Below are positions 43,557 through 51,357 of a stretch of 64,000 nt of DNA, piece by piece (position 1 is the stretch's first letter; each line of letters starts with the position of its first letter). The DNA is from Thermohalobaculum sp039027855 (GTDB taxonomy: Bacteria > Pseudomonadota > Alphaproteobacteria > Rhodobacterales > Rhodobacteraceae): the NCBI GenBank assembly GCA_039027855.1, contig JBCCJI010000020.1, positions 8,906 to 72,905 on the forward strand. Direction: 5' to 3'. Position numbers and translations under genes: made by a program. The notes below the pieces were generated by a model. It was given only the letters and a program-made list of their open reading frames with translations. It made no database searches and was not told where the DNA came from.

Positions 43557-43802
43557 CTAGTCGCCGCCGCCATCGCCGCCACAGTCTCCGTCACCGTCGG
43601 GACGCCTTCGGGCGGAATGACGGTTTTCGTAGGAGATTACGAAGCCCTCACTGTCGTCGTCGCTGCGGCCCTTGCGCCGTCGTCGCCCGCGTAAAAGTGA
43701 AATGAGCCACGAGACCGCGACGATGGCGATGAAGACCGCCGCCAGCTGGTGGCCGTCGAAGGTTCTCATGAACCAGTCCATGGCTCCGTCCCTTACACTC
43801 AC
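43557..43802 (-). CDS. Small single-pass membrane protein with Gly/Asp-rich tail (unit C)
   Basis: An 81-residue protein (or 74 from the ATG at 43781, MDWFMRTFDG). One hydrophobic helix (HQLAAVFIAIVAVSWLISLL) is followed by an Arg/Lys cluster (RGRRRRKGR), an acidic-to-neutral linker and the end DGDGDCGGDGGGD. The Cys in GDGDCG is shared with unit A. No family recognised. Third of three tandem units; the conserved block lies ~45-125 bp upstream. Confidence 0.65.
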   Translation of the reverse strand: MSVRDGAMDWFMRTFDGHQLAAVFIAIVAVSWLISLLRGRRRRKGRSDDDSEGFVISYENRHSARRRPDGDGDCGGDGGGD

Positions 43803-43845
43803 GGCGTCGCATAGTGCAGGGACGCGACCGAAATGCGACCGGCTA

Positions 43846-43926
43846 GCGTCGCAGACGGGCGATGAAGCGGCGAGATCTGAACGGTGATCCGCCCCCGCTG
43901 GCCATAGTCATCGACATCGGGAAGAA
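43846..43926. repeat. Conserved upstream block, copy 3 (most diverged)
   Basis: Third copy, upstream of membrane gene C: CGTCGCAGACGGGCGATGAA, GCGGCGAGATCTGAACGG, then ATAGTCATCGACATCGGGA. It aligns to the other copies with more substitutions and a few extra bases. On the plus strand it is in frame with the soxD start 55 bp later, but the family start of SoxD is at 43982. Confidence 0.5.
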
Positions 43927-43981
43927 AGTTGCCAGGCCGCCACTCTTTCGGGCGCGCCCCAGCCTGCCATCGGAGACGTCG

Positions 43982-44311
43982 ATGCTGATCCTCACCTGTC
44001 CCTATTGCGGTGTCGACTGCGCCGAAACCGAGCTGCTGGCCGGCGGTGAGGCGCATCTGAAACGCGAAGGACCGGGTGCCAGCGACGCCGCCTTCGCCGG
44101 GTATCTCTTCACCCGCAAGAACCCGAAAGGCGTGCATTTCGAGCGTTGGCGCCACGTCTATGGCTGCGGCAAGTGGTTCCATGCGGCGCGCTGCACCGTC
44201 ACGCTCGAGATCTTCGCGACCTATCCGGCGGATGTCGAGGGCATCCCGGAGGCGGTGATCGCCGCCATCCAGGCGCGTCGGCCAAGCTGGTCGCCGGATC
44301 ACTGGCGCTGA
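43982..44311 (+). CDS. soxD: Sarcosine oxidase delta subunit
   Basis: A 109-residue zinc-binding delta subunit. MLILTCPYCGVDCAETEL holds the Cys pair (C6, C9), and the second half of the zinc site is in the HVYGCGKWFHAAR segment. FTRKNPKGVHFERWRH is typical of the family. GGAG lies 7 bp before the ATG at 43982. It follows the inserted small-gene region rather than soxB directly and is 26 bp from soxA. Confidence 0.95.
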   Translation: MLILTCPYCGVDCAETELLAGGEAHLKREGPGASDAAFAGYLFTRKNPKGVHFERWRHVYGCGKWFHAARCTVTLEIFATYPADVEGIPEAVIAAIQARRPSWSPDHWR

Positions 44312-44337
44312 GCGGCTGGAAAGGGAGGACGAACGCC

Positions 44338-47300
44338 ATGGCCCATCGCCTGCCCGAGGGTGGCCGCCTGATCGACCGCAGCCAGCCCCTCGCCTTCACC
44401 TTCGACGGCGCGACCTGCGCGGGGTTCGCGGGCGACACGCTCGCCTCTGCGCTGATTGCCAATGACCGCGTCATGGTCGGCCGCTCGTTCAAATATCACC
44501 GCCCGCGCGGGATCATCGCTGCCGGCGCCGAGGAGCCGAACGCCCTGATGGGCATCGGGCAGGGCGGGCCGAAAGGGCCGCGCTATGAGCCCAATCAGCG
44601 GGCCACTGCCGTCGAGTTGACCGAGGGGCTGGCCGCGGTCAGCCAGAACCACTGGCCAAGCCTCAAATACGATATCGGCGCGGTCAACGCGGCGGTGGCG
44701 GATGTGGCGCCGGTGTTCTCGGCCGGCTTCTACTACAAGACCTTCCTGAAGCCCCGGGCGGCCTGGAAGCACGTGTTCGAGCCGGTGATCCGCCAGGCGG
44801 CGGGGCTTGGCCGGGCTCCGGCCGGCGCCGATCCCGACCGTTACGAGCATGTGCATGCCCATGTGGATGTGCTGGTCGTCGGCGGCGGGATCGCCGGCAT
44901 GGCGGCGGCGCGTGCGGCGGCCATGGGCGGGGCCGAGACCATGCTGGTCGAGCAGACGGCCCATTGGGGTGGCCATGCCCTCACCGATAACGACACGACC
45001 ATCGACGGGATGCCCGCGGCCGATTGGGCCGAGGCCGAGGCCGGGCGGCTGGCCGCGCTACCGGGGCTCACGATGCGCGCGCGGACCATGGCGGCAGGCT
45101 GCTACGACCATGGTTGGGTGCTGCTCTACGAGCGGCTCGGCGATCATCGCCCGGGCTGGGATGGGCCGCGCCACCGGCTCTGGAAGGTGCGGGCGGGGCG
45201 CATCGTCATCGCCACCGGCGCCATCGAGCGGCCGCTGACCTTCGCCAACAACGACCGTCCAGGCATCATGCTGGCGGGCGCCGTGCGGTCCTATCTCGCG
45301 CTTTGGGGCGTCTGCCCCGGCAAGCGCGCGGTGATCGTTGCGAACAATGATGACGCCTATCGCACGGCCCTTGCGTTGGCCGCGGCAGGCGCCGAAGTGC
45401 GCGCCGTGATCGACACGCGGTCCCGTGCGGCCGGGGCCCTGCCTGAGCGGGTGCGCGCCCTCGGCATTCCTGTCCACGAGGGGCATGCCATCACCTCGGT
45501 CACCGGCGGGCAGCGGGTCGAGGCGATCCATCATGGCCGCATCACCCGCCACGGCCTGATCGCGGCGAGCGAGAAGATCCATTGCGACCTGGTGGCGATG
45601 TCGGGCGGCTGGTCGCCCATCGTGCATCTCTTCAGCCATGGCGGCGGCAAGCTGCGGTGGGACGACGCGGCTGTGATGTTCCGCCCGGCGCCTGAGCGCG
45701 GCGCGCCCATCGGCGCGGATGGGGCGGTGACGACGTTCTGCGCGGGGGCTGCGAACGGGCACCTTTCGACCGCGGCAGTGCTGGAGGATGCGGCGGCGGT
45801 GGGGCGCTCGGTGGCGCCTCTGTCTGCGACCTCGGCATCTCTCCCAGAGACGACCGAAGCCGCAGGCCACGGCGCCGGAGCGGCACGCGGAGGCGCCGTG
45901 GTCGTCGAGCCCGACGAGGCCCCGGTCGAGGGCCACTGGTTCTCACCTGCCACGGCGAAGTATCGCCACGGCACCAAGCATTTCGTCGATTTCCAGAACG
46001 ACGTGACGGCGGCCGATGTCTTCCTCGCCGCGCGCGAGGGCTATGAGAGTGTCGAGCACACCAAGCGCTACACCACGCTCGGCATGGCGACCGATCAGGG
46101 CAAGACGTCCAACATCAACGGGCTGGCGTTGCTGGCCGATGCGCTGGGTGTGACGATCCCCGAGGTCGGCACGACGACTTTCCGCCCGCCCTATACCCCG
46201 ATCAGCCTGGGCGCCATCGCCGGTGCCGCGCGCGGCCCGCTGTTCAAGCCGACGCGCCTCAGCCCGATGGATGCCTGGCACGCCGAGAACGGCGCCGATT
46301 GGGAGCCGGTCGGCGATTGGCGACGTCCCTATCGCTATCAGCAGGGCGGCGAGGACCGCGAGGCCTCGGTCAAGCGCGAGGTCCTGAACACGCGCCAGAA
46401 GGTCGGGCTGCTCGACGCCTCAACACTCGGCAAGATCGTGGTGGCGGGGCCCGATGCGGGGCGTTTCCTCGACCGCGTCTACACCAACATGATGTCGACC
46501 CTAAAGGTCGGGCGCTGCCGCTACGGCCTGATGTGCAACGAGAACGGCTTTCTGTTCGATGATGGCGTCGTCGTGCGTCTCGGCGAGGACCGGTTCCTCT
46601 GTCACACCACCACCGGCGGCTCCGATCGGGTGCACGGCCATCTTGAGGAATGGCTGCAGACCGAGTGGTTCGACCTGCAAGTCCATACCGTCAACCAGAC
46701 CGAGCAATGGGCGCAGGTCGCGGTTGCGGGGCCGGAGGCGCGACGCCTGCTGGAGAGCATCGAGAGCGACATCGATCTCTCGGCCGAGGCGCTGCCCTTC
46801 ATGAGCTATGCCGAGGGGGTGCTGGCGGGCATGCCCGCGCGGGTCTTCCGCATCTCCTTCTCGGGCGAGCTCGGCTTTGAGGTGGCGGTGCCCGCGGCGC
46901 AGGGCCGGGCGCTCTGGGACCTGCTGCTCGAACGCGGCGCCGCCTTCGGCGCCATGCCATACGGCACCGAGGCGCTGCATGTGATGCGGGCCGAGAAGGG
47001 CTTCATCATGATCGGCGATGAGACCGACGGTACGGTGACGCCGCAGGATCTCGGCCTGCACTGGGCGGTGTCGAAGAAGAAGGACGACTTCATCGGCAAG
47101 CGTGCACATTTGCGCACCGATCTCGTCCGCTCGGGCCGCAAGCAGCTTGTGGGGCTGCTGACCGAGAACCCCGAGGAGCGGCTGCCCGACGGCGCCCATG
47201 CGGTCGAGAAACCCGACCGCCCCGCGCCGCAGCGTACCATCGGGCATGTGACCTCGACCTATCACTCCCCCACGCTCGGCCGGTCCATCGCCATGGCGCT

Positions 47301-47433
47301 GATCGAGGACGGTGCGGCGCTCAGGGAAGAGGGCGCGACGCTCAGCTTCCCGGTCGAGGAGGGCAAGGTGATTAAGGCCGTCGTCTGTGATCCGGTGTTC
47401 TACGACCGCGAGGGGGAGAGGCTCCATGGCTGA
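44338..47433 (+). CDS. soxA: Sarcosine oxidase alpha subunit
   Basis: A 1031-residue alpha subunit: an N-terminal 2Fe-2S-ferredoxin-like domain without the cluster cysteines (TCAGFAGDTLASALIAN, SFKYHRPRG), an NAD-binding domain (VDVLVVGGGIAGMAAARAAA, ERPLTFANNDRPGIMLAGAV), and a C-terminal aminomethyltransferase-like folate domain (LNTRQKVGLLDASTLGKI, SFSGELGFEVAVP, MRAEKGFIMIGDETDGTVTP). A Ser/Ala/Glu-rich linker near residue 500-530 contains extra residues. AGGGAGG precedes the ATG at 44338. It works with SoxB, SoxD and SoxG in the cytosol. Confidence 0.97.
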   Translation: MAHRLPEGGRLIDRSQPLAFTFDGATCAGFAGDTLASALIANDRVMVGRSFKYHRPRGIIAAGAEEPNALMGIGQGGPKGPRYEPNQRATAVELTEGLAAVSQNHWPSLKYDIGAVNAAVADVAPVFSAGFYYKTFLKPRAAWKHVFEPVIRQAAGLGRAPAGADPDRYEHVHAHVDVLVVGGGIAGMAAARAAAMGGAETMLVEQTAHWGGHALTDNDTTIDGMPAADWAEAEAGRLAALPGLTMRARTMAAGCYDHGWVLLYERLGDHRPGWDGPRHRLWKVRAGRIVIATGAIERPLTFANNDRPGIMLAGAVRSYLALWGVCPGKRAVIVANNDDAYRTALALAAAGAEVRAVIDTRSRAAGALPERVRALGIPVHEGHAITSVTGGQRVEAIHHGRITRHGLIAASEKIHCDLVAMSGGWSPIVHLFSHGGGKLRWDDAAVMFRPAPERGAPIGADGAVTTFCAGAANGHLSTAAVLEDAAAVGRSVAPLSATSASLPETTEAAGHGAGAARGGAVVVEPDEAPVEGHWFSPATAKYRHGTKHFVDFQNDVTAADVFLAAREGYESVEHTKRYTTLGMATDQGKTSNINGLALLADALGVTIPEVGTTTFRPPYTPISLGAIAGAARGPLFKPTRLSPMDAWHAENGADWEPVGDWRRPYRYQQGGEDREASVKREVLNTRQKVGLLDASTLGKIVVAGPDAGRFLDRVYTNMMSTLKVGRCRYGLMCNENGFLFDDGVVVRLGEDRFLCHTTTGGSDRVHGHLEEWLQTEWFDLQVHTVNQTEQWAQVAVAGPEARRLLESIESDIDLSAEALPFMSYAEGVLAGMPARVFRISFSGELGFEVAVPAAQGRALWDLLLERGAAFGAMPYGTEALHVMRAEKGFIMIGDETDGTVTPQDLGLHWAVSKKKDDFIGKRAHLRTDLVRSGRKQLVGLLTENPEERLPDGAHAVEKPDRPAPQRTIGHVTSTYHSPTLGRSIAMALIEDGAALREEGATLSFPVEEGKVIKAVVCDPVFYDREGERLHG

Positions 47434-48007
47434 GGACGCGGTGTTGAGCGAGACCGAGGGCCTCACCGTCCGGCGCGAGGATGCCGTCGGCATGGTGACG
47501 CTGAAGGCCGATCTCTCCGTGGCGCCGGTCGCGGCGGCGATCGAGGCAGCCACCGGCGCCCCCATTCCAGCGCGGCTACGGGCGTCGGTGGGCGAGGGCG
47601 ACGCGGGCCCCGCCACTGTGGTGTGGATGGCGCCGGACGAGGTGCTGATCGTCTCTGCGCCAGAGGCCGCGGGCGGGGTCGTCGAGATGCTGGAGACCCG
47701 CCTTGCCGGGAACCACGTGCTGGCGCTCGACATGTCATCGGCCCGGGCGGTTTTTTGGCTTGAGGGGCCTCGCTGGCGCGAGGTGATCGCCAAGGGCGCG
47801 CCGGTGGACCTGCGCCCGGCTGCCTTCGGCGCCGGTACGGCGCGGCGCACGCATCTGGGCCAGGTTGCCGTCGGTTTCTGGGCCGATCCCGCCGATGCCA
47901 ACCGGGTGACGCTGGTCTGTTTCCGCTCGGTCGCCGATTATGTTGCTGCCTGGCTGATCGAGGCCGCGCGGCCCGAGGGCGCCGTCGGCCTGTTCGCTGA
48001 GGCCTGA
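47426..48007 (+). CDS. soxG: Sarcosine oxidase gamma subunit
   Basis: A 193-residue gamma subunit, the last gene of soxBDAG. Typical segments: VWMAPDEVLIVSAPEAAGGVVE-like (in two parts VWMAPDEVLIV and APEAAGG), LALDMSSARAVFWLEGP, DLRPAAFGAGTARRTHLGQV and FRSVADYVAAWLIEAAR. The start ATG at 47426 overlaps the soxA end by 8 nt. A terminator follows two bases after the stop. Confidence 0.95.
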   Translation: MAEDAVLSETEGLTVRREDAVGMVTLKADLSVAPVAAAIEAATGAPIPARLRASVGEGDAGPATVVWMAPDEVLIVSAPEAAGGVVEMLETRLAGNHVLALDMSSARAVFWLEGPRWREVIAKGAPVDLRPAAFGAGTARRTHLGQVAVGFWADPADANRVTLVCFRSVADYVAAWLIEAARPEGAVGLFAEA

Positions 48008-48009
48008 CA

Positions 48010-48028
48010 CCGGGCGGCCCGGCTTTTT
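48010..48028 (+). terminator. Intrinsic terminator of the sox operon
   Basis: Stem CCGGG / CCCGG with a 3-nt loop (CGG), followed by CTTTTTC. It starts two bases after the soxG stop codon. The 217 bp that follow, up to the next gene at 48246, hold nothing that I can support. Confidence 0.75.
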
Positions 48029-48245
48029 CAGCGCAAGACGTAAATCCCACCCAACGGTGACCGCGGCCCAGCCCGTCGGGCGCAGCTATCTCGCAAATGC
48101 GAAGGCCGGTATGCGCCGGATGGGGGTGCCGACAGGCGCCGTCTTGTCTACGTCATTGGCTATCCAAAGGGGCCGCGCGACGGACGCCGCGACGCAGACC
48201 GCGATCCGGCACGCCACGCGACCCGGCAACCCTGGGAATGGACCA

Positions 48246-48485
48246 ATGCGCTTTATCGACGACCTGGAAAACTCGACTGACAACGCCCTGCCGACGCCTG
48301 CGGACGTGGAGGCCAAGCTGCGCACGGCGCAGGCCATGCGCGGCGCCGCTATGGCGCGCCACATCGCCAGTTTCTGGACGATGCTATCGCGCGTGACGAC
48401 GCCGAAGCCCCGTGCGGCTACACATTCGGCGAGGCCCGGCCTCGCCCGCGGGATCGGGCGTGTCGGCGCCACTGCCGAAGGCTGA
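48246..48485 (+). CDS. Small conserved-looking protein (RSP_7527/DUF1127-like layout)
   Basis: A 79-residue protein. The first ~50 residues (MRFIDDLENSTDNALPTPAD, then VEAKLRTAQAMRGAAMARHI and ASFWTMLSR) form a short helix-forming core with the plan of small Rhodobacterales proteins that carry a P-T-x-x-(D/E)-(I/V) turn followed by an Ala/Arg helix; the last ~30 residues are low complexity. GGGAATGG lies before the ATG. Similar small proteins in Rhodobacter are co-transcribed with 3'-encoded small RNAs, and the downstream region here also looks RNA-like. Family assignment is tentative. Confidence 0.55.
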   Translation: MRFIDDLENSTDNALPTPADVEAKLRTAQAMRGAAMARHIASFWTMLSRVTTPKPRAATHSARPGLARGIGRVGATAEG

Positions 48486-48619
48486 GCCGCAGACGGCTGA
48501 GCGAGAGGGGACTGAGCCACAGAGGACCGAACGGCCACGCCGCTGCGACTATCTCGCCGCTGGAAAGGCTTGCATCCCTCGCGCCGACGCTTCAGCGTGG
48601 GCCCAGGCTGAAGCAAGCG

Positions 48620-48633
48620 AAAGGAGGTGATCC
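48620..48633 (+). promoter_or_regulatory. Unusually perfect Shine-Dalgarno sequence
   Basis: AAAGGAGGTGATCC is a 14-base exact complement of the usual 3' end of bacterial 16S rRNA. It ends one base before an ATG that opens a 26-codon frame. The 8-base stretch AGGAGGTG (48622-48629) is exactly complementary to CACCTCCT at 48704-48711, so the site can be masked by pairing within the same RNA. Confidence 0.65.
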
Positions 48634-48634
48634 G

Positions 48635-48715
48635 ATGTCGAGTGGATTGATTGGGCGGCACGGTCAGGATGCGGTTGGATTTGGGGGCGCGAAGCAGCCT
48701 TTGCACCTCCTCTGA
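48635..48715 (+). CDS. 26-residue leader-peptide-like ORF
   Basis: ATG at 48635 to TGA at 48713-48715, encoding a 26-residue Gly-rich peptide starting MSSGLIGRHGQ and ending QPLHLL. It directly follows the extreme Shine-Dalgarno sequence. The last codons (CAC CTC CTC) are the ones that can pair back to that site. Whether it is translated as a peptide, acts as a regulatory leader, or is part of a small RNA cannot be decided from sequence alone. Confidence 0.4.
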   Translation: MSSGLIGRHGQDAVGFGGAKQPLHLL

Positions 48716-48761
48716 CGATCGGGGGCCGGGCCCGTCAGGGCCGGACTGCCCGCTTCCACGG

Positions 48762-48790
48762 GGCCCGCGCCATTGGCGCGGGCCTTTTCC
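48762..48790 (+). terminator. Strong intrinsic terminator
   Basis: Perfect 10-bp stem GGCCCGCGCC / GGCGCGGGCC with loop ATT, followed by TTTTCCTTT. It lies 46 bp after the leader-like ORF and 33 bp before the GNAT gene, so it ends the transcript of the small genes upstream (or attenuates entry into the GNAT gene). The region 48486-48823 otherwise holds only the leader-like element. Confidence 0.85.
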
Positions 48791-48823
48791 TTTCGTCTCT
48801 CCCTTGCCCGGTGAGGGGGCCGC

Positions 48824-49321
48824 ATGACAGCGATCCGCGATGCTCTGCCAGACGAAGCCGAGAACCTTGCCGAACTATGGCATGACGCCTGGCACGACGC
48901 CCATGATGGGCTGGTGTCGCCCGCCCTGAGCGCTGTGCGAGACCGCGCCAATTTTCGCATGCGGATCGAGCCACTGATGCCTGATCTGCGCGTCGCCGGG
49001 CCGCCCGGGGCGCCGAGCGGGCTGATCCGCGCGGCAGAGGGCATGGTGCATCTTGTCTTTGTCGCCCGCTCGGCTCGCGGCACGGGGGTGGCGAGTGCGC
49101 TGATGACGGATGGTGAGCACCGCCTCGCCATGGCCGGGACGCACATCGCGCGGCTCGAATGCTCGGTCGGCAACGACCGCGCGGCGTGCTTTTATCGGCG
49201 TCGGGGCTGGGTGCTCGAGACGCAAAGCACCGTTGTCTCCTCGACATCCGTGGGCGAATTCCCGCTGCCGACATGGTGCTTTGCCAAGCGCCTGCTCGAC
49301 GCGACCGCCGGACACCGCTAG
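48824..49321 (+). CDS. GNAT-family N-acetyltransferase
   Basis: A 165-residue acetyltransferase. MVHLVFVARSARGTGVASALM contains the acetyl-CoA pyrophosphate-binding V-x-x-x-x-R-G-x-G-x-(A/G) loop (here split VFVARSARGTGVASALM), and LECSVGNDRAACFYRRRGW is motif B. The N-terminal IRDALPDEAENLAELWHDAW is typical. Substrate unknown. It starts after a terminator and is 10 bp from the methyltransferase gene that follows. Confidence 0.9.
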   Translation: MTAIRDALPDEAENLAELWHDAWHDAHDGLVSPALSAVRDRANFRMRIEPLMPDLRVAGPPGAPSGLIRAAEGMVHLVFVARSARGTGVASALMTDGEHRLAMAGTHIARLECSVGNDRAACFYRRRGWVLETQSTVVSSTSVGEFPLPTWCFAKRLLDATAGHR

Positions 49322-49331
49322 GCCTCGCGCC

Positions 49332-50624
49332 ATGAGCGAACAGTCCGACACCGACCCCCGCGCCGCGCTGCGCGGTGAAGATCCCGCCGACCGGCCATCC
49401 ATCAAGCTTCGCCCCAACAAGGGGCGGCGGCTGATGTCGGGTGCGCCGTGGGTCTATGCCGACGAGATTGCGATGGACCGGCGTACACGTGCCCTGCCGG
49501 CCGGCAGTCTGGCGCGCGTGACCGATGGCGAGCGTGTCTTCGGCCTCGTCACAATCAACACTGAGAGCCAGATCGCCGCGCGCCTGATCGATCCCGACCC
49601 CGATGCCATCGTGGATGCCGACTGGTTTGCGAGGCGCCTTCAGCGCGCGCTTGCGCTCCGCCTCCGTCTGGCGGGCAAGGGGTTTGACGGTGCGCCCATT
49701 GATCCCGCCTTCTGCCGGCTGATCCATGCCGAGAGCGATGGTCTGCCGGGTTTGGTGATCGACCGCTTCGGGACGGCGGTGGTGATCCAGCCAAACGCCG
49801 CCTGGGTCGAGCATCGTATCGCCATGGTGATCGAAGCGCTGGACCGTACGCTGCTGGCCCCGCCCGAGACCGTTGTCGTGAACGCACAGTCCCGGGTTCG
49901 CCGGCTGGAGGGGCTCGACACCCGGCTGGAGGTCGCGCGGGGCAGCGCCGATCAGCCGATCGAGGTCGCGATGAACGGCGCTCGGTATCGCGCGGATCTA
50001 ACCGGCGGGCAGAAGACGGGGTTGTTCTACGATCAGCGCTCGAACCATGCGATGGCGGGGCGGCTGGCGGCCGATGCGGCGGGGGAGGGACGTTCGGTTC
50101 TCGATGTCTTCGCCCATGTGGGCGGCTTCGGCCTCGCCTGCCTTGGTGCCGCGCGACCGGCCGCCCGGGTCGTTGCCGTCGACAGCTCTGCCGCGGCGCT
50201 GGCGCTGGCCGCGGACGCGGCGGCGCAGATGGGCGTCTGCGACCGCTTCGAGACACGCCGCGCCGACGCGTTCGATGCCATGGCCGCCGCGCATGACGCC
50301 GGTGAGCGCTATGGCCTCGTGATCTGCGACCCGCCCGCCTTCGCCCCGCACAAGGCTGCGGTGGAGGCCGGGCTCCGCGCCTATGAGAAGACCGCGCGGA
50401 TGGCGGCACGGCTCGTCGCGCCCGGCGGTGATCTCGTGCTCTGCTCCTGTTCCGGTGCGGTCGGGGCCGAGGCATTCCGCGAGGCGTGCAGCCGCGGCAT
50501 CCGGGCCGCCGGCCGGCAGGGGGCATTATTCCACACCGGTCGCGCCGGGCCGGACCATCCGCAACACATGGCCTTGCCCGAGACCGGGTATTTGAAGGCA
50601 CTGTTCTTTGCGCTCGATGGATGA
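49332..50624 (+). CDS. RlmI-like class I rRNA (cytosine-C5) methyltransferase
   Basis: A 430-residue methyltransferase with an N-terminal PUA-like domain (SIKLRPNKGRRLMSGAPWVY; SLARVTDGERVFGLVTIN), the EEHE-like RlmI linker (LTGGQKTGLFYDQRSNH), the SAM-binding motif I (VLDVFAHVGGFGLACL), DPPAFAP (motif IV) and a C-terminal HPQHMALPETGYLK. In E. coli RlmI makes m5C1962 of 23S rRNA. The ATG at 49332 is chosen; the longer frame overlaps the GNAT gene. The stop overlaps the PIN gene. Confidence 0.9.
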   Translation: MSEQSDTDPRAALRGEDPADRPSIKLRPNKGRRLMSGAPWVYADEIAMDRRTRALPAGSLARVTDGERVFGLVTINTESQIAARLIDPDPDAIVDADWFARRLQRALALRLRLAGKGFDGAPIDPAFCRLIHAESDGLPGLVIDRFGTAVVIQPNAAWVEHRIAMVIEALDRTLLAPPETVVVNAQSRVRRLEGLDTRLEVARGSADQPIEVAMNGARYRADLTGGQKTGLFYDQRSNHAMAGRLAADAAGEGRSVLDVFAHVGGFGLACLGAARPAARVVAVDSSAAALALAADAAAQMGVCDRFETRRADAFDAMAAAHDAGERYGLVICDPPAFAPHKAAVEAGLRAYEKTARMAARLVAPGGDLVLCSCSGAVGAEAFREACSRGIRAAGRQGALFHTGRAGPDHPQHMALPETGYLKALFFALDG

Positions 50625-51198
50625 GGGGGCGCGCGAAGGGCGCTGGTTCCTCGACGCCTGCGTGCTGGTTCCCCAATTGCCGCGTGAGATCATCCTCGGG
50701 GCAGCCGGGGCGGGTCTGATCACGCCCTTCTGGTCACCCCGTGTGCTGGAGGAATGGCGCATCGCGGCCGCCCGGCGCGGGGGCGCCGCCGCCGGGGTCG
50801 AGGCCGAGCGTGATGCCGTGCGCCGGGCCGAGGCCATGGCCGCGGCCTATCCCGCTGCCTCCGTGCGCCCCGATCCCGAGCGCGAGGCGGTGCTTGCGGG
50901 CCTCATGCGTGACCGGGCCGATGCCCATGTGGTCGCTGCTGCGCTGGTCGCGCATGCCGTGGTGATCACCTTCAATCTGCGCGATTTCCCGGCACGCCGC
51001 CTGGCCGAGCATGGCGTGGCGGTGAGCCATCCCGATGCGGCGCTGTTGGCGTTGATGGATGATCATGGGCCAGGCATGTCGACGGTGATCGAGACGGCCC
51101 TGGCGCGGCTAGATAGGCCCGTGCCCGACCGAGCGGCGGGGCGCGCGGCGCTGAAGCGCTGCGGCATGCCACGCTGTGGCAAGCTCTGGGCTGCCTGA
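50617..51198 (+). CDS. PIN-domain-like protein (RSP_2648 type)
   Basis: A 193-residue protein with a PIN fold: FLDACVLVPQLPREIIL (first acidic residue D in the LDAC motif), an arm with WSPRVLEEWRIAAARR, MRDRADAHVVAAALVAHAVVITFNLRDF (second acid pair and T-F-N), and a C-terminal helical extension with DDHGPGMSTVIETALARL. Related Rhodobacterales proteins are annotated RSP_2648 PIN. It is not paired with an antitoxin gene; it follows the methyltransferase with an 8-nt overlap (ATG at 50617). Nuclease activity on RNA is likely from the fold but not shown. Confidence 0.85.
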   Translation: MDEGAREGRWFLDACVLVPQLPREIILGAAGAGLITPFWSPRVLEEWRIAAARRGGAAAGVEAERDAVRRAEAMAAAYPAASVRPDPEREAVLAGLMRDRADAHVVAAALVAHAVVITFNLRDFPARRLAEHGVAVSHPDAALLALMDDHGPGMSTVIETALARLDRPVPDRAAGRAALKRCGMPRCGKLWAA

Positions 51199-51210
51199 TC
51201 GGCCTCCGCC

Positions 51211-51260
51211 CCGTCGGGCCCCGTTGCGCCCCGTTGCGCCCCGTTGCGCCCCGTCGCACG
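51211..51260. repeat. 10-bp tandem repeat
   Basis: Five consecutive 10-bp units of CCGTTGCGCC; the middle three are identical, the outer two differ at two to four positions. It lies 13 bp after the PIN gene stop. Confidence 0.85.
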
Positions 51261-51357
51261 CCGTGTCGAGGATTGCAGGGTTTACCGCGTGACGTCAGGT
51301 TGGTGACCGGCGCGAAAGATCGCTGCGCGCCGCTCCCCCTGCGACGAGGTCCCTGCC

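Noticed and set aside
43549..43575. Further copy of the ATCGCGGC hairpin near 43550
   Set aside because: The similarity (GCGGC-CTAGTC-GCCGC) lies across the stop and Gly/Asp codons of membrane gene C and lacks the conserved outer arms.
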